From Acidithiobacillus ferridurans (GTDB taxonomy: Bacteria; Pseudomonadota; Gammaproteobacteria; Acidithiobacillales; Acidithiobacillaceae), in NCBI RefSeq assembly GCF_003966655.1, contig NZ_AP018795.1, positions 2,857,400 to 2,921,399 of the forward strand: DNA of 64,000 nucleotides. The letters run 5' to 3'. The translations under genes and the position numbers were made by a program. The notes under the pieces were generated by a model. It was not told the DNA's origin and did no database searches. It saw nothing but the letters and a program-made list of their open reading frames with translations. This document shows positions 57,878-64,000 of this stretch, piece after piece; within the stretch, counting starts at the first letter, position 1; each line of letters begins with the position of its first letter.

Positions 57878-58591
57878 TCAATTGCCGTAAGTTTGTGTCC
57901 AGGTTAAGGACTTAATGTAAATACCCAATGGATTCAGCATGGAGGCTGTTCTGGTGTTGATCAGTTTTTGATCGACGCCGACCGTAACGTTGGCCTTATA
58001 GTTCTTTGGGGTGCCAGCCTTGCCGCTGAGATATCGTGTTTCTGTCCACGTGATCTGGTAGGTGCCTTTGGATATGGGAAGAAGGCTGGTGATATGCGGG
58101 GAGACGACATAGCCCGCATTCGTGGTCCATCCTTTTTTGTACCAACCGTTCAATTCAGCAGCGACCTGCCTGGACGACATGCCGTAGACCTTGGCCAACA
58201 ATTCTTTTTGGGCAACCGGGGACGCCAACATAGATCGCCAGTTCCAGACCCAGCCTGAAATCTGCGCTTCCATGATTCGCTGTGTAACCGCATTGCCGGC
58301 TACCGGTGCGGCCACCTCCAAGGGATCACCCATGTGGTCCAGGGTGACGACAAACGGCACGATCTTGCTTTGCGCACCGATATAAGCCACGCCACAAACA
58401 GCGATGGCCGCAATGCCGATGGCAGCGAATGCGACCATTTTCCAGCTATGCTTGCCGCTGATCTGATCACCATAGCGCTCATCCCATTCGCGCCGGGCAT
58501 TGAGATAGGGGTTGTTGGTGCCGTTTCCGGCGCGGGTAGGTGGCTCACCTTCTCCGCTGCTGCTGCTTTTGTGCTTCTTCTTTAAGGCCAT
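57878..58591 (-). CDS. trbF: Type IV secretion protein TrbF (VirB8 family)
   Basis: 237-residue bitopic assembly factor: a cytoplasmic Lys/Ser-rich N-terminus (MALKKKHKSSSSGEG), NPYLNARREWDERYGD before the membrane helix (about 60-80), then the periplasmic NTF2-like VirB8 domain (FVVTLDHMGDPLEV...WTETRYLSGKAG). Start 58591 has CTGGAGAGAA upstream; a longer frame to 58720 reads through the shared 24-bp element at 58625 and is not supported. Confidence 0.9.
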   Translation of the reverse strand: MALKKKHKSSSSGEGEPPTRAGNGTNNPYLNARREWDERYGDQISGKHSWKMVAFAAIGIAAIAVCGVAYIGAQSKIVPFVVTLDHMGDPLEVAAPVAGNAVTQRIMEAQISGWVWNWRSMLASPVAQKELLAKVYGMSSRQVAAELNGWYKKGWTTNAGYVVSPHITSLLPISKGTYQITWTETRYLSGKAGTPKNYKANVTVGVDQKLINTRTASMLNPLGIYIKSLTWTQTYGN

Positions 58592-58624
58592 GGTTCTCTC
58601 CAGTGGAAGTTGTTCTCCGTCTGG

Positions 58625-58648
58625 TAATGGCCATCGGGGACCTGTTTG
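58625..58648 (-). promoter_or_regulatory. 24-bp shared element, copy before trbF
   Basis: One of three near-identical copies. In gene direction it runs CAAACAGGTCCCC then GATGGCCATTA, ending 33 bp before the trbF ATG. TGGCCA is palindromic. The same element precedes trbL and trbJ. Function unknown. Confidence 0.65.
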
Positions 58649-58710
58649 TGGTCGTGCGTGACAATCCTGTCCGGGCGAAGTTGGGCATCGATGCTCAATC
58701 GGTATTTCGA

Positions 58711-58750
58711 TTGAAGTCAATGGCGTTTTGCCTTACTATTCCGTCGGCAA
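58711..58750 (+). promoter_or_regulatory. vapBC promoter and probable operator
   Basis: TTGAAG (58711) and TACTAT (58734) are spaced by 17 bp. TTGCC (58729) and GGCAA (58746) form an inverted repeat over the -10 region, as expected for autorepression by the VapBC complex. Confidence 0.6.
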
Positions 58751-58768
58751 GGTTTCTGAGGAGGCTCA

Positions 58769-59020
58769 ATGAGCACACTGACCGTGACTGCCAAGGGGCA
58801 AGTGACCCTACGAAGGGATGTTCTGCGGCATCTTGGTGTTCACCCTGGCGAGAAAATCACCGTCGATAAACTACCCGACGGACGCATCTCCGTGCAGGCC
58901 GCGCGGCAGACGGGCCAAATTTCAGATGTTTTCAACTATCTGAAACGGGAGAGTGGCCCATCCTTGTCGATTGAAGAGATCAACAACCTGACTGCCCAGG
59001 CGTGGGCTGGTAAACGGTGA
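58769..59020 (+). CDS. vapB: VapB-type antitoxin (AbrB/SpoVT fold)
   Basis: 83 residues. The N-terminal swapped-hairpin DNA-binding domain reads LTVTAKGQVTLRRDVLRHLGVHPGEKITV; the C-terminal half (SDVFNYLKRESGPSLSIEEINN) would wrap the toxin. GAGGAGG precedes the ATG. It shares GTGA with vapC. It lies inside the trb cluster on the opposite strand. Confidence 0.88.
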   Translation: MSTLTVTAKGQVTLRRDVLRHLGVHPGEKITVDKLPDGRISVQAARQTGQISDVFNYLKRESGPSLSIEEINNLTAQAWAGKR

Positions 59021-59415
59021 AAGTCACAGCCGATACCAACGTCCTTGTTCGGGCTATCACCGGTGATGACCCGCAGCAAAGTGAAATCGCCCAGGCCGTG
59101 TTGGCGAATGCCTCTGTGGTCGCGTTGCCATTACCCGTACTCTGCGAATTGGTCTGGGTTCTGTCCCAGGGATACAAAATCCCCGCAATCGAAATTGGGG
59201 GAACTATCCGACGCCTGATCAATAGTGTGAATGTCGTGGCAAATCGACCGGCAGTGGAGGCTGGGCTGGCTTTACTGGATCTTGGAGGCGACTTTGCTGA
59301 TGGGGTGATCGTTTATGAAGGAAGCTGGCTTGGCGGTGAAACTTTTGTCTCATTTGACCGGAAGGCGGTTAAGCTGATTGAGGCGCAAGGCGAATCCGCG
59401 CGGCTGCTCTCCTGA
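59017..59415 (+). CDS. vapC: VapC-type PIN-domain toxin
   Basis: 132-residue Mg-dependent ribonuclease. PIN acidic residues are visible in VTADTNVLVRAI (first Asp), LCELVWVLS (Glu), LDLGGDFADGVIVYEG (Asp pair) and VSFDRKAVKL (last Asp), so the active site is complete. GTG start overlapping the vapB stop. It probably stabilises the element against loss (inference). Confidence 0.88.
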   Translation: MKVTADTNVLVRAITGDDPQQSEIAQAVLANASVVALPLPVLCELVWVLSQGYKIPAIEIGGTIRRLINSVNVVANRPAVEAGLALLDLGGDFADGVIVYEGSWLGGETFVSFDRKAVKLIEAQGESARLLS

Positions 59416-59431
59416 AACAATAAATAGCCCA

Positions 59432-59459
59432 AATAAAAAGCCCGGACGTGATGCCGGGC
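59432..59459 (-). terminator. Rho-independent terminator after trbL
   Basis: On the minus strand GCCCGG and CCGGGC close an 8-base loop (59440-59459), followed by CTTTTTATTT. It lies 27 bp after the trbL stop and separates trbL from the vapBC-trbF interval, so trbF must have its own promoter. Confidence 0.8.
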
Positions 59460-59486
59460 AAAGCTGGGAGAGGTGGTAAATCGTGG

Positions 59487-61271
59487 TTATTCTGTATGGC
59501 GAATGTTGGGGCCGCCCACGCCACCACCACCGCCGTCATTCGGTAAGCCACGCGGCGCATACTTTTCCTTGATCTTCTGAAGGCCATCCATGCGTTTTTC
59601 ATGGTTGGTTCGCTGATCAAAGCGAGCGCCTTCAGTTTGCGTGAAGCCGCCACGGCTCTGGCCACCGCCCCCGCCGATACTGTCACCGCCGGGGGTGCTG
59701 GCCGGATTCGCACTGGTGTTGCCACCCGGCGCGCTATTGGTGCTTCCGCCACTCTGGGATGCCGTGCTCTGGCTGCTGCCGGCATCATTCCGACCACTGT
59801 CATTGCCTGTGCCGGTATCCTGACGGCCCATTTGGGCAGAGCTGCCGCCATCCGGTCCAGATCCACCCAGCCGCTGACCGGCTGGTGACGCACTGGTGTC
59901 TGGCGCTGCACCCAAACCTACACTGTTCCCTTTTTCAGGCGCGGGGGCATGCTGCTCACGGACTCTGTTTGCAAGGTTGCCACCGGATGTCCCTGTGCCA
60001 TGCCCCTGAACAGCCTTGTCACCCAGATTCTGAGCAATGTCATTGGCTCCGGGTCCGCTCCTGCCGTGGAGCCTGTCCTTTGCCATACCCTTCAAGGCGC
60101 TTGCGCCGTGCTGGCCTGCTGTGGCCATGCCTTTGCCAGCCTGACTTACAAGACCGCCCAGGCCGCCGACTGCTTTCGCTGGTGTTTGCGAACCTTTGCT
60201 GGCTCCAGGGCCGCCCAGTCCCAAAATGCCGGATTCGCCAGCGGCACCGGCTCCTTCCGTAAAGGCTGCGCCCAGCCCCTTCATGCCGCCCATGGTGGAG
60301 TTTGCGGACGTGCCCAAAGCACCTGCCGCTTTGCCAGCACCGATGGCAGAGTTCGCCAAAGATGCACCGCCCATGGCCGCACCGGCACCGGCTGCGACGA
60401 TACCGCCGCCGATGGCTGCCGCTGCACCACCAACACTACCCAGTGTGAGTGACGGAGAGCCATTCATCATGCTGGATGCTATGGATGGAACCATGATGGC
60501 GAGGGCGCCCAATAATAATGACGTCGCGCCCATATCAAACAAGGTCGGCCACGAAGCAAGAACACCGCTGTTACTGTCATTATAAAGCTGAATCACCCAT
60601 GGACCCGTGATGTCAAAAGCCAGGCCTGTGATGAGTTGCACGGCCATGAGCTTTACCCCAATAGATACGGCATATCCGAAATACTTCTCGCCCCATGCAG
60701 ATGTCCACCTAGAACCGAGGAATCCCATCATCACCACACCAGCACCCACTACGATAAATGCCTCGATAAGCGCAACCATCAACTGAAGGGCGAGGATGGT
60801 CATACCGATGACTATCATTAGGCCTATTAGTCCAGCAGGAATGATGTTAGCGATGGTCTGCAGAAGCGAGCCATGTTCCGCAGCCGTGATCAGGTCTCCC
60901 CCCATCATTACTCCATTGGAGAATATTTGCCCGGGCGTTGCGATCGTGGAACCACTTATCCCCGCACCCATATCCCAAAAGGACACGATAATATCCGGAA
61001 TCCATGTTGGCGCCTTAAGGATTAACATGTAGAAAAATGAGAGGGACAGGACCTTTAATAGTACCCCTGTAATCATGTCTCCCAGGTCATTCTTCCGCAG
61101 CAATATCGTTACCCCCGCCCATATAAATTCCAGCACCGCCAACGATGCAAAAATATTGATTGCATACTGGTCGGCGGTTGTCATCCAACCTGCTGTAGCG
61201 GACTGGAATTGGGCGGCTAAACCGTTTAATGTGCCGCCCGGGCCTGTGGTAGACAAGGTGATGAGATTCAT
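59487..61271 (-). CDS. trbL: Type IV secretion protein TrbL (VirB6 family) with long low-complexity tail
   Basis: 594-residue polytopic inner-membrane channel component. About six or seven hydrophobic segments in residues 35-290 (IFASLAVLEFIWAGVTILL, VLSLSFFYMLI, LMIVIGMTILALQLMVALIEAFIVVGAGVVMMGFLG), with the Trp-Asp-Met-Gly loop FWDMGAGISGS typical of TrbL. Residues 300-594 are Gly/Ala/Ser/Gln-rich and probably disordered, as in many TrbL proteins. Its own 24-bp upstream element is at 61311. Confidence 0.88.
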   Translation of the reverse strand: MNLITLSTTGPGGTLNGLAAQFQSATAGWMTTADQYAINIFASLAVLEFIWAGVTILLRKNDLGDMITGVLLKVLSLSFFYMLILKAPTWIPDIIVSFWDMGAGISGSTIATPGQIFSNGVMMGGDLITAAEHGSLLQTIANIIPAGLIGLMIVIGMTILALQLMVALIEAFIVVGAGVVMMGFLGSRWTSAWGEKYFGYAVSIGVKLMAVQLITGLAFDITGPWVIQLYNDSNSGVLASWPTLFDMGATSLLLGALAIMVPSIASSMMNGSPSLTLGSVGGAAAAIGGGIVAAGAGAAMGGASLANSAIGAGKAAGALGTSANSTMGGMKGLGAAFTEGAGAAGESGILGLGGPGASKGSQTPAKAVGGLGGLVSQAGKGMATAGQHGASALKGMAKDRLHGRSGPGANDIAQNLGDKAVQGHGTGTSGGNLANRVREQHAPAPEKGNSVGLGAAPDTSASPAGQRLGGSGPDGGSSAQMGRQDTGTGNDSGRNDAGSSQSTASQSGGSTNSAPGGNTSANPASTPGGDSIGGGGGQSRGGFTQTEGARFDQRTNHEKRMDGLQKIKEKYAPRGLPNDGGGGGVGGPNIRHTE

Positions 61272-61310
61272 GTTGCCACTCCTGATGATGAGATAAAGGG
61301 TTCCATCAGG

Positions 61311-61334
61311 TAATGGCCATCGGGGACCTATTTG
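61311..61334 (-). promoter_or_regulatory. 24-bp shared element, copy before trbL
   Basis: Same element as at 58625 with one change (CAAATAGG instead of CAAACAGG), ending 39 bp before the trbL ATG, in the space between trbK and trbL. Confidence 0.65.
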
Positions 61335-61347
61335 CGTCCCCCTTCGA

Positions 61348-61926
61348 TTAGAGGACTAGAGCTCCAGCTTGCGTCACGGACAGGGCAGCATCGCCATGGC
61401 TACTGGCGATATGAAAAGCCGCTCCTCCTGTACCAATGCCTCCAAAGTGTTCCCGGTTAATGATTTTGTCCACTTCATCTTGAATGCGAGGTGAACATTG
61501 TTGGCTATTGAGGACGATAGTCGCTATAGCTGACGTATCAGGCCCGATGGAATCAGGGGTTAGCTTAATGCTCGCACAGCCGCCGATCCCGGTCTTATCC
61601 ATCTCGCTGGTTTGGGTTGTTTGCCCGGCTTGCGCTGCTGCTCTGGCCGCACTAACGAAACGCTGACTGCTGGTGAATGCATCGCTTATAGCATGGGCTT
61701 CTTGCATGCGCCCTTTCGATGCAGCATTTGCCGCCCGACAGGACTTGCTGCGCTGCTTAGTCGCAAGCGGCTGTTTTCCACACCAAATAATTTCTGCTGT
61801 CTGGGCGGATGTGTGCGCCTCGTACCATTTTGCCGTATGTCCACTCTCTGGGCCTTTATTGGCGCACCCAGCTAGAGCTACCAAGCTTATAAGAGTAACG
61901 GCATATATTTTTGTTTTAAGCAACAT
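61348..61926 (-). CDS. trbK: TrbK/EexN-like entry-exclusion lipoprotein
   Basis: 192 residues with a lipoprotein signal (MLLKTKIYAVTLISLVALAGC, lipobox LAGC at about 18-21). KWYEAHTSAQTAEIIWCGKQ followed by CRAANAASKGRM matches the EexN pattern (WY..H..E....C......C..A..A), and the place between trbJ and trbL is that of the RP4 entry-exclusion lipoprotein TrbK. The second half (about 95-192) is unrelated and of unknown role. Start 61926 is set by the signal peptide; a longer frame to 62001 exists. Confidence 0.7.
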   Translation of the reverse strand: MLLKTKIYAVTLISLVALAGCANKGPESGHTAKWYEAHTSAQTAEIIWCGKQPLATKQRSKSCRAANAASKGRMQEAHAISDAFTSSQRFVSAARAAAQAGQTTQTSEMDKTGIGGCASIKLTPDSIGPDTSAIATIVLNSQQCSPRIQDEVDKIINREHFGGIGTGGAAFHIASSHGDAALSVTQAGALVL

Positions 61927-62001
61927 CGTTTTTCTCCTGTTGAATTGAATTGCTTCAGGGGGGCATGCTGCCCCCAATAGTATCAGGGATATGCTGTACA
62001 C

Positions 62002-62766
62002 TTAGGGCGTAGACTGCGTAATAGCTACGGGAGGCAACGTTAAAAGGCTTTGCCCATTCTGAGCATCTGCAAGATCCTGTTGCTGTCCGCTCACAAAGGC
62101 TTTCTGATCGTTTGTTGCTGTGTTGTCCGCGCTGGTCACCTGCGACTCATAAGCCCCCTGGGCAGCTGCTTCGGCCATGACATCCTGCTGCAGCTCCTGA
62201 ATCTGACCGACCTCAACACCTGCGATGCCGTCAGCAGCCTGTAATGCCGCCATGCGCCCCGATGCGGATTGCCCGGCATTTACCAGTGTCTGTGTCCCAC
62301 TCTGCACATTGGCAAACTGAGCCGACTGCAAATTGAACTGCCGAAGCATGGATTTGATCTGATCGTCCGTGTTCGCATTCCAACTACTCAAGGACTGTGA
62401 ATAGCTGCTACCCAGCGGGGGCATTCCGTTGCCATAGAGATTGTTGAAGTTCGTCCCGATGTTCTGAGCGGAATAAGCCAGACCTTTCGCATTTTGCACA
62501 ACGGTCATCAGCGCCCCGATAGGGGCGGTCACTGACTGCCATAGTTGGATCGGCACCTGTTCCAGGTTGAGGGCCTGGTTGTAGACCATCTGGATCTGGT
62601 TCTGCACCGATTCCGCCTGCTTCGCCAGCGACATGACGGCCGTTATCTCCTGTACGATCTGCTCCGGCATCGTCGCGCCGCCGGTCAAGGTGCCTGCAAA
62701 AGCGGCAACCGGGGCCACCATAGCAAGGGATACCGCTGCTGCTAACACTAACTGTTTGGTATTCAT
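62002..62766 (-). CDS. trbJ: Type IV secretion protein TrbJ (VirB5 family)
   Basis: 254-residue periplasmic/pilus-tip-type protein: signal peptide (1-24, AFA-GT), then a helical pattern IVQEITAVMSLAKQAESVQNQ, NQALNL and a Gln/Ala-rich C-terminal half as in TrbJ. The gene order J-K-L supports the call. Start 62766 has CTGGAGAGAAC, identical to that of trbF. The frame to 62898 overlaps the upstream lipoprotein gene and is rejected. Confidence 0.82.
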   Translation of the reverse strand: MNTKQLVLAAAVSLAMVAPVAAFAGTLTGGATMPEQIVQEITAVMSLAKQAESVQNQIQMVYNQALNLEQVPIQLWQSVTAPIGALMTVVQNAKGLAYSAQNIGTNFNNLYGNGMPPLGSSYSQSLSSWNANTDDQIKSMLRQFNLQSAQFANVQSGTQTLVNAGQSASGRMAALQAADGIAGVEVGQIQELQQDVMAEAAAQGAYESQVTSADNTATNDQKAFVSGQQQDLADAQNGQSLLTLPPVAITQSTP

Positions 62767-62807
62767 GTTCTCTCTCCAGGCAATGAGCACGCTGCTCTCT
62801 TGCCCCC

Positions 62808-62831
62808 TAATGGCCATCGGCGACCTGTTTG
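62808..62831 (-). promoter_or_regulatory. 24-bp shared element, copy before trbJ
   Basis: Same element as at 58625 with one change (GGTCGCC instead of GGTCCCC), ending 41 bp before the trbJ ATG and lying 5 bp after the stop of the lipoprotein gene at 62837. Confidence 0.65.
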
Positions 62832-62836
62832 CGCTC

Positions 62837-63292
62837 TCATGACAGGGGCACCGCCCGGGTCCGTCCCCTCGCACCACGCAGGATGGCCACCTGTTCACCG
62901 ACGTTCAAACCGGGATTTCCGATCTCGGGAACGCCAATCAGTTGGCCCGTGTTCAGCCGCACCATGACTTCGGTGCCGTGAATCTCACCGGGGGTCAGGG
63001 CATGCCCTACCAGCATCCCGCCGACAAGGCCGATGATCGCGCCAATCGCGTTACCCCCGACCGCATATCCAATGGCACCGCCACCGATGCCACCCATGGC
63101 GCCGTTCGCATTGGGTGCTGCAGAGTCCCTGATCTCAATGGGCATGGTTCGGATGACCACGCCCGTCTGCAAGGTCTGGGTACCCAGATTCTCGGTCGCG
63201 CTGTAATTCCGGTAGGACAACGGAGCGGTTGCGCAACCGCCAAGAGCCAACGTGGATGCCGCGGCAAGGGCTAAAATCAGTCTGCTTTTCAT
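62837..63292 (-). CDS. Outer-membrane lipoprotein with glycine zipper (SlyB/Pcp-like)
   Basis: 151 residues with lipobox LALGGC (about 16-21). A glycine-zipper membrane segment reads GAMGGIGGGAIGYAVGGNAIGAI, then IGLVGGMLVGHAL (about 68-105), followed by a small basic domain (VMVRLNTGQLIGVPEIGNPGLNVGEQVAILRG) like SlyB/17-kDa antigen proteins. Directly upstream of trbJ on the same strand, so it may be an accessory part of the conjugation apparatus or a surface-exclusion factor (inference). Start 63292 has GGAGGATCGAAAG. Confidence 0.8.
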   Translation of the reverse strand: MKSRLILALAAASTLALGGCATAPLSYRNYSATENLGTQTLQTGVVIRTMPIEIRDSAAPNANGAMGGIGGGAIGYAVGGNAIGAIIGLVGGMLVGHALTPGEIHGTEVMVRLNTGQLIGVPEIGNPGLNVGEQVAILRGARGRTRAVPLS

Positions 63293-63382
63293 CTTTCGAT
63301 CCTCCTTGAATACACCCCTTGCACAAAGCGAGGGAAATGGAGGATTGCCCGTTAGTCTCCCGGCAATGACTTGCGGGAATCC

Positions 63383-63399
63383 GTGTGTATAATACACAC
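63383..63399. promoter_or_regulatory. hicAB promoter/operator palindrome
   Basis: GTGTGTAT-A-ATACACAC is a perfect palindrome with TATAAT (63388-63393) at its centre and ends one base before the hicA ATG. It looks like the operator of an autoregulated toxin-antitoxin operon, with transcription starting at or next to the start codon. Confidence 0.6.
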
Positions 63400-63400
63400 C

Positions 63401-63598
63401 ATGACGAGCTCAGAACTGATCAAATGCCTGGAGTCGGCGGGATGGTTGCATCGAAGCACAAAAGGTTCGCATCACGTCTATGTGCATCCCGATCGCCCAG
63501 GGCATCTTTCGATACCGCATCCGCGTAAAGACCTGGGCACAGGATTGCTCCACAAACTTTTGAAGCAGGCCGGCCTTAAGGAGGGTAACTGCAAATGA
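63401..63598 (+). CDS. hicA: HicA-type toxin
   Basis: 65-residue mRNA interferase with a dsRNA-binding-like fold: SSELIKCLESAGWLHRSTKGSHHVYVHP holds the catalytic histidine region, then LSIPHPRKDLGTGLLHKLLKQAGL. ATG at 63401 follows directly after the -10-containing palindrome, with no room for a leader. The stop overlaps hicB (ATGA). Confidence 0.88.
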   Translation: MTSSELIKCLESAGWLHRSTKGSHHVYVHPDRPGHLSIPHPRKDLGTGLLHKLLKQAGLKEGNCK

Positions 63599-64000
63599 GA
63601 TATCCAATCGTTATCGAATCCGGGGATGAGACCCATGCCTTCGGGGTAGTGGTTCCCGACTTGCCAGGCTGCTTCTCTGCCGGAGACACCCTGGACGAAG
63701 CCATCGAGATGGCCAGGGAAAGTATCGAACTGTGGCTGGAGGTGCAGATTGATGAGGGCGGAGATATTCCCGAACCTAAATCCATCACGGAGCATCAGGC
63801 CAATCCGGAGTTTGCTCACTGGATCTGGGCGCTGGTGGATGTGGACCCGGCAATCCTCTCTGACAAGGCGGAGCGAGTCAATATTACTTTGCCTGCACGA
63901 GTACTGCGCCGTGTGGATGAGGCGGCTAAAAGCCGTCACGAGAGCCGTTCTGGTTTTCTGGCTCGCGCTGCCCTGGCGACGTTGCGGCGTGAGGCCCCTT
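63595..64000 (+). CDS. hicB: HicB-type antitoxin, 3' end at window edge
   Basis: 135 codons visible. The N-terminal HicB fold reads YPIVIESGDETHAFGVVVPD, then LPGCFSAGDTLDEAIEMARESIELWLE. The C-terminal ribbon-helix-helix (VNITLPARVLRRVDEAAKSR followed by HESRSGFLARAALATL) should bind the palindrome at 63383. Length is already near the family norm, so only a few codons are missing. AAGGAGGG upstream. Confidence 0.9.
   Translation, partial: MRYPIVIESGDETHAFGVVVPDLPGCFSAGDTLDEAIEMARESIELWLEVQIDEGGDIPEPKSITEHQANPEFAHWIWALVDVDPAILSDKAERVNITLPARVLRRVDEAAKSRHESRSGFLARAALATLRREAP

Noticed and set aside
1..64000. CRISPR arrays, rRNA genes and complete insertion sequences
   Set aside because: No regularly spaced repeats, no rRNA signature and no intact transposase with terminal repeats were seen; the only transposase trace is the IS110 fragment at 32737.

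Overview
The window looks like chromosome of an Acidithiobacillus species close to A. ferrooxidans. The main reason is a quorum-sensing locus with the arrangement described for that genus: afeR, then a conserved orf3, then afeI (32841-34782). Housekeeping genes of a GC-rich gammaproteobacterium-like acidophile surround it. Species and strain cannot be fixed from the sequence alone.

Layout. 1-5030: partial heptose epimerase gene hldD, a CPA2 cation/proton antiporter and acs. 5220-14006: a seven-gene minus-strand run xseB-ispA-dxs-folE2-aroC-MFS-clpB (isoprenoid, chorismate and folate/queuosine precursors, protein disaggregation), with a fosmidomycin-resistance-type exporter divergent from it. 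15.4-25.3 kb: tonB-like gene, thioredoxin, xseA, a secreted beta-propeller pair, ppiB-lpxH and a P2-type ATPase. 25.4-32.6 kb: leuA with a divergent Lrp regulator, a porin, a TDT-family transporter with a divergent LysR regulator, and ribB under an FMN riboswitch. 32.7-39.5 kb: the quorum-sensing locus followed by an accessory stretch with several decayed genes (IS110 transposase scrap, paiB and GNAT fragments, a collapsed SRPBCC gene) mixed with TetR/MarR-controlled small enzymes, ending at tRNA-Arg(ACG). 39.6-52.8 kb: a PspA plus YbjQ-domain envelope operon, an MsbA-like ABC exporter, copA, an aminotransferase, purT, gnd-zwf and an ArsR regulator. From 52.8 kb on: dusA and, against its 5' end, a tyrosine integrase. 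This opens an integrated conjugative element that runs past the window end, with P-type type IV secretion genes in the order (transcribed right to left) trbJ-trbK-trbL-trbF-trbG-trbI, plus vapBC, hicAB and the ruin of a zeta-type toxin system.

Most notable: (1) a 24-bp sequence repeated 33-41 bp upstream of the start codons of trbJ, trbL and trbF, which looks like an undescribed shared control element; (2) three dyads in the afeR-orf3-afeI control regions, two sharing the core TGTCANNNTTGACA; (3) five genes (lrp, TDT transporter, GNAT, ABC exporter, gnd) each broken by loss of exactly one base in a G or C run of 4-5, a pattern more typical of sequencing undercalls than of biology; (4) a dispersed ~80-bp repeat in two convergent intergenic spaces.
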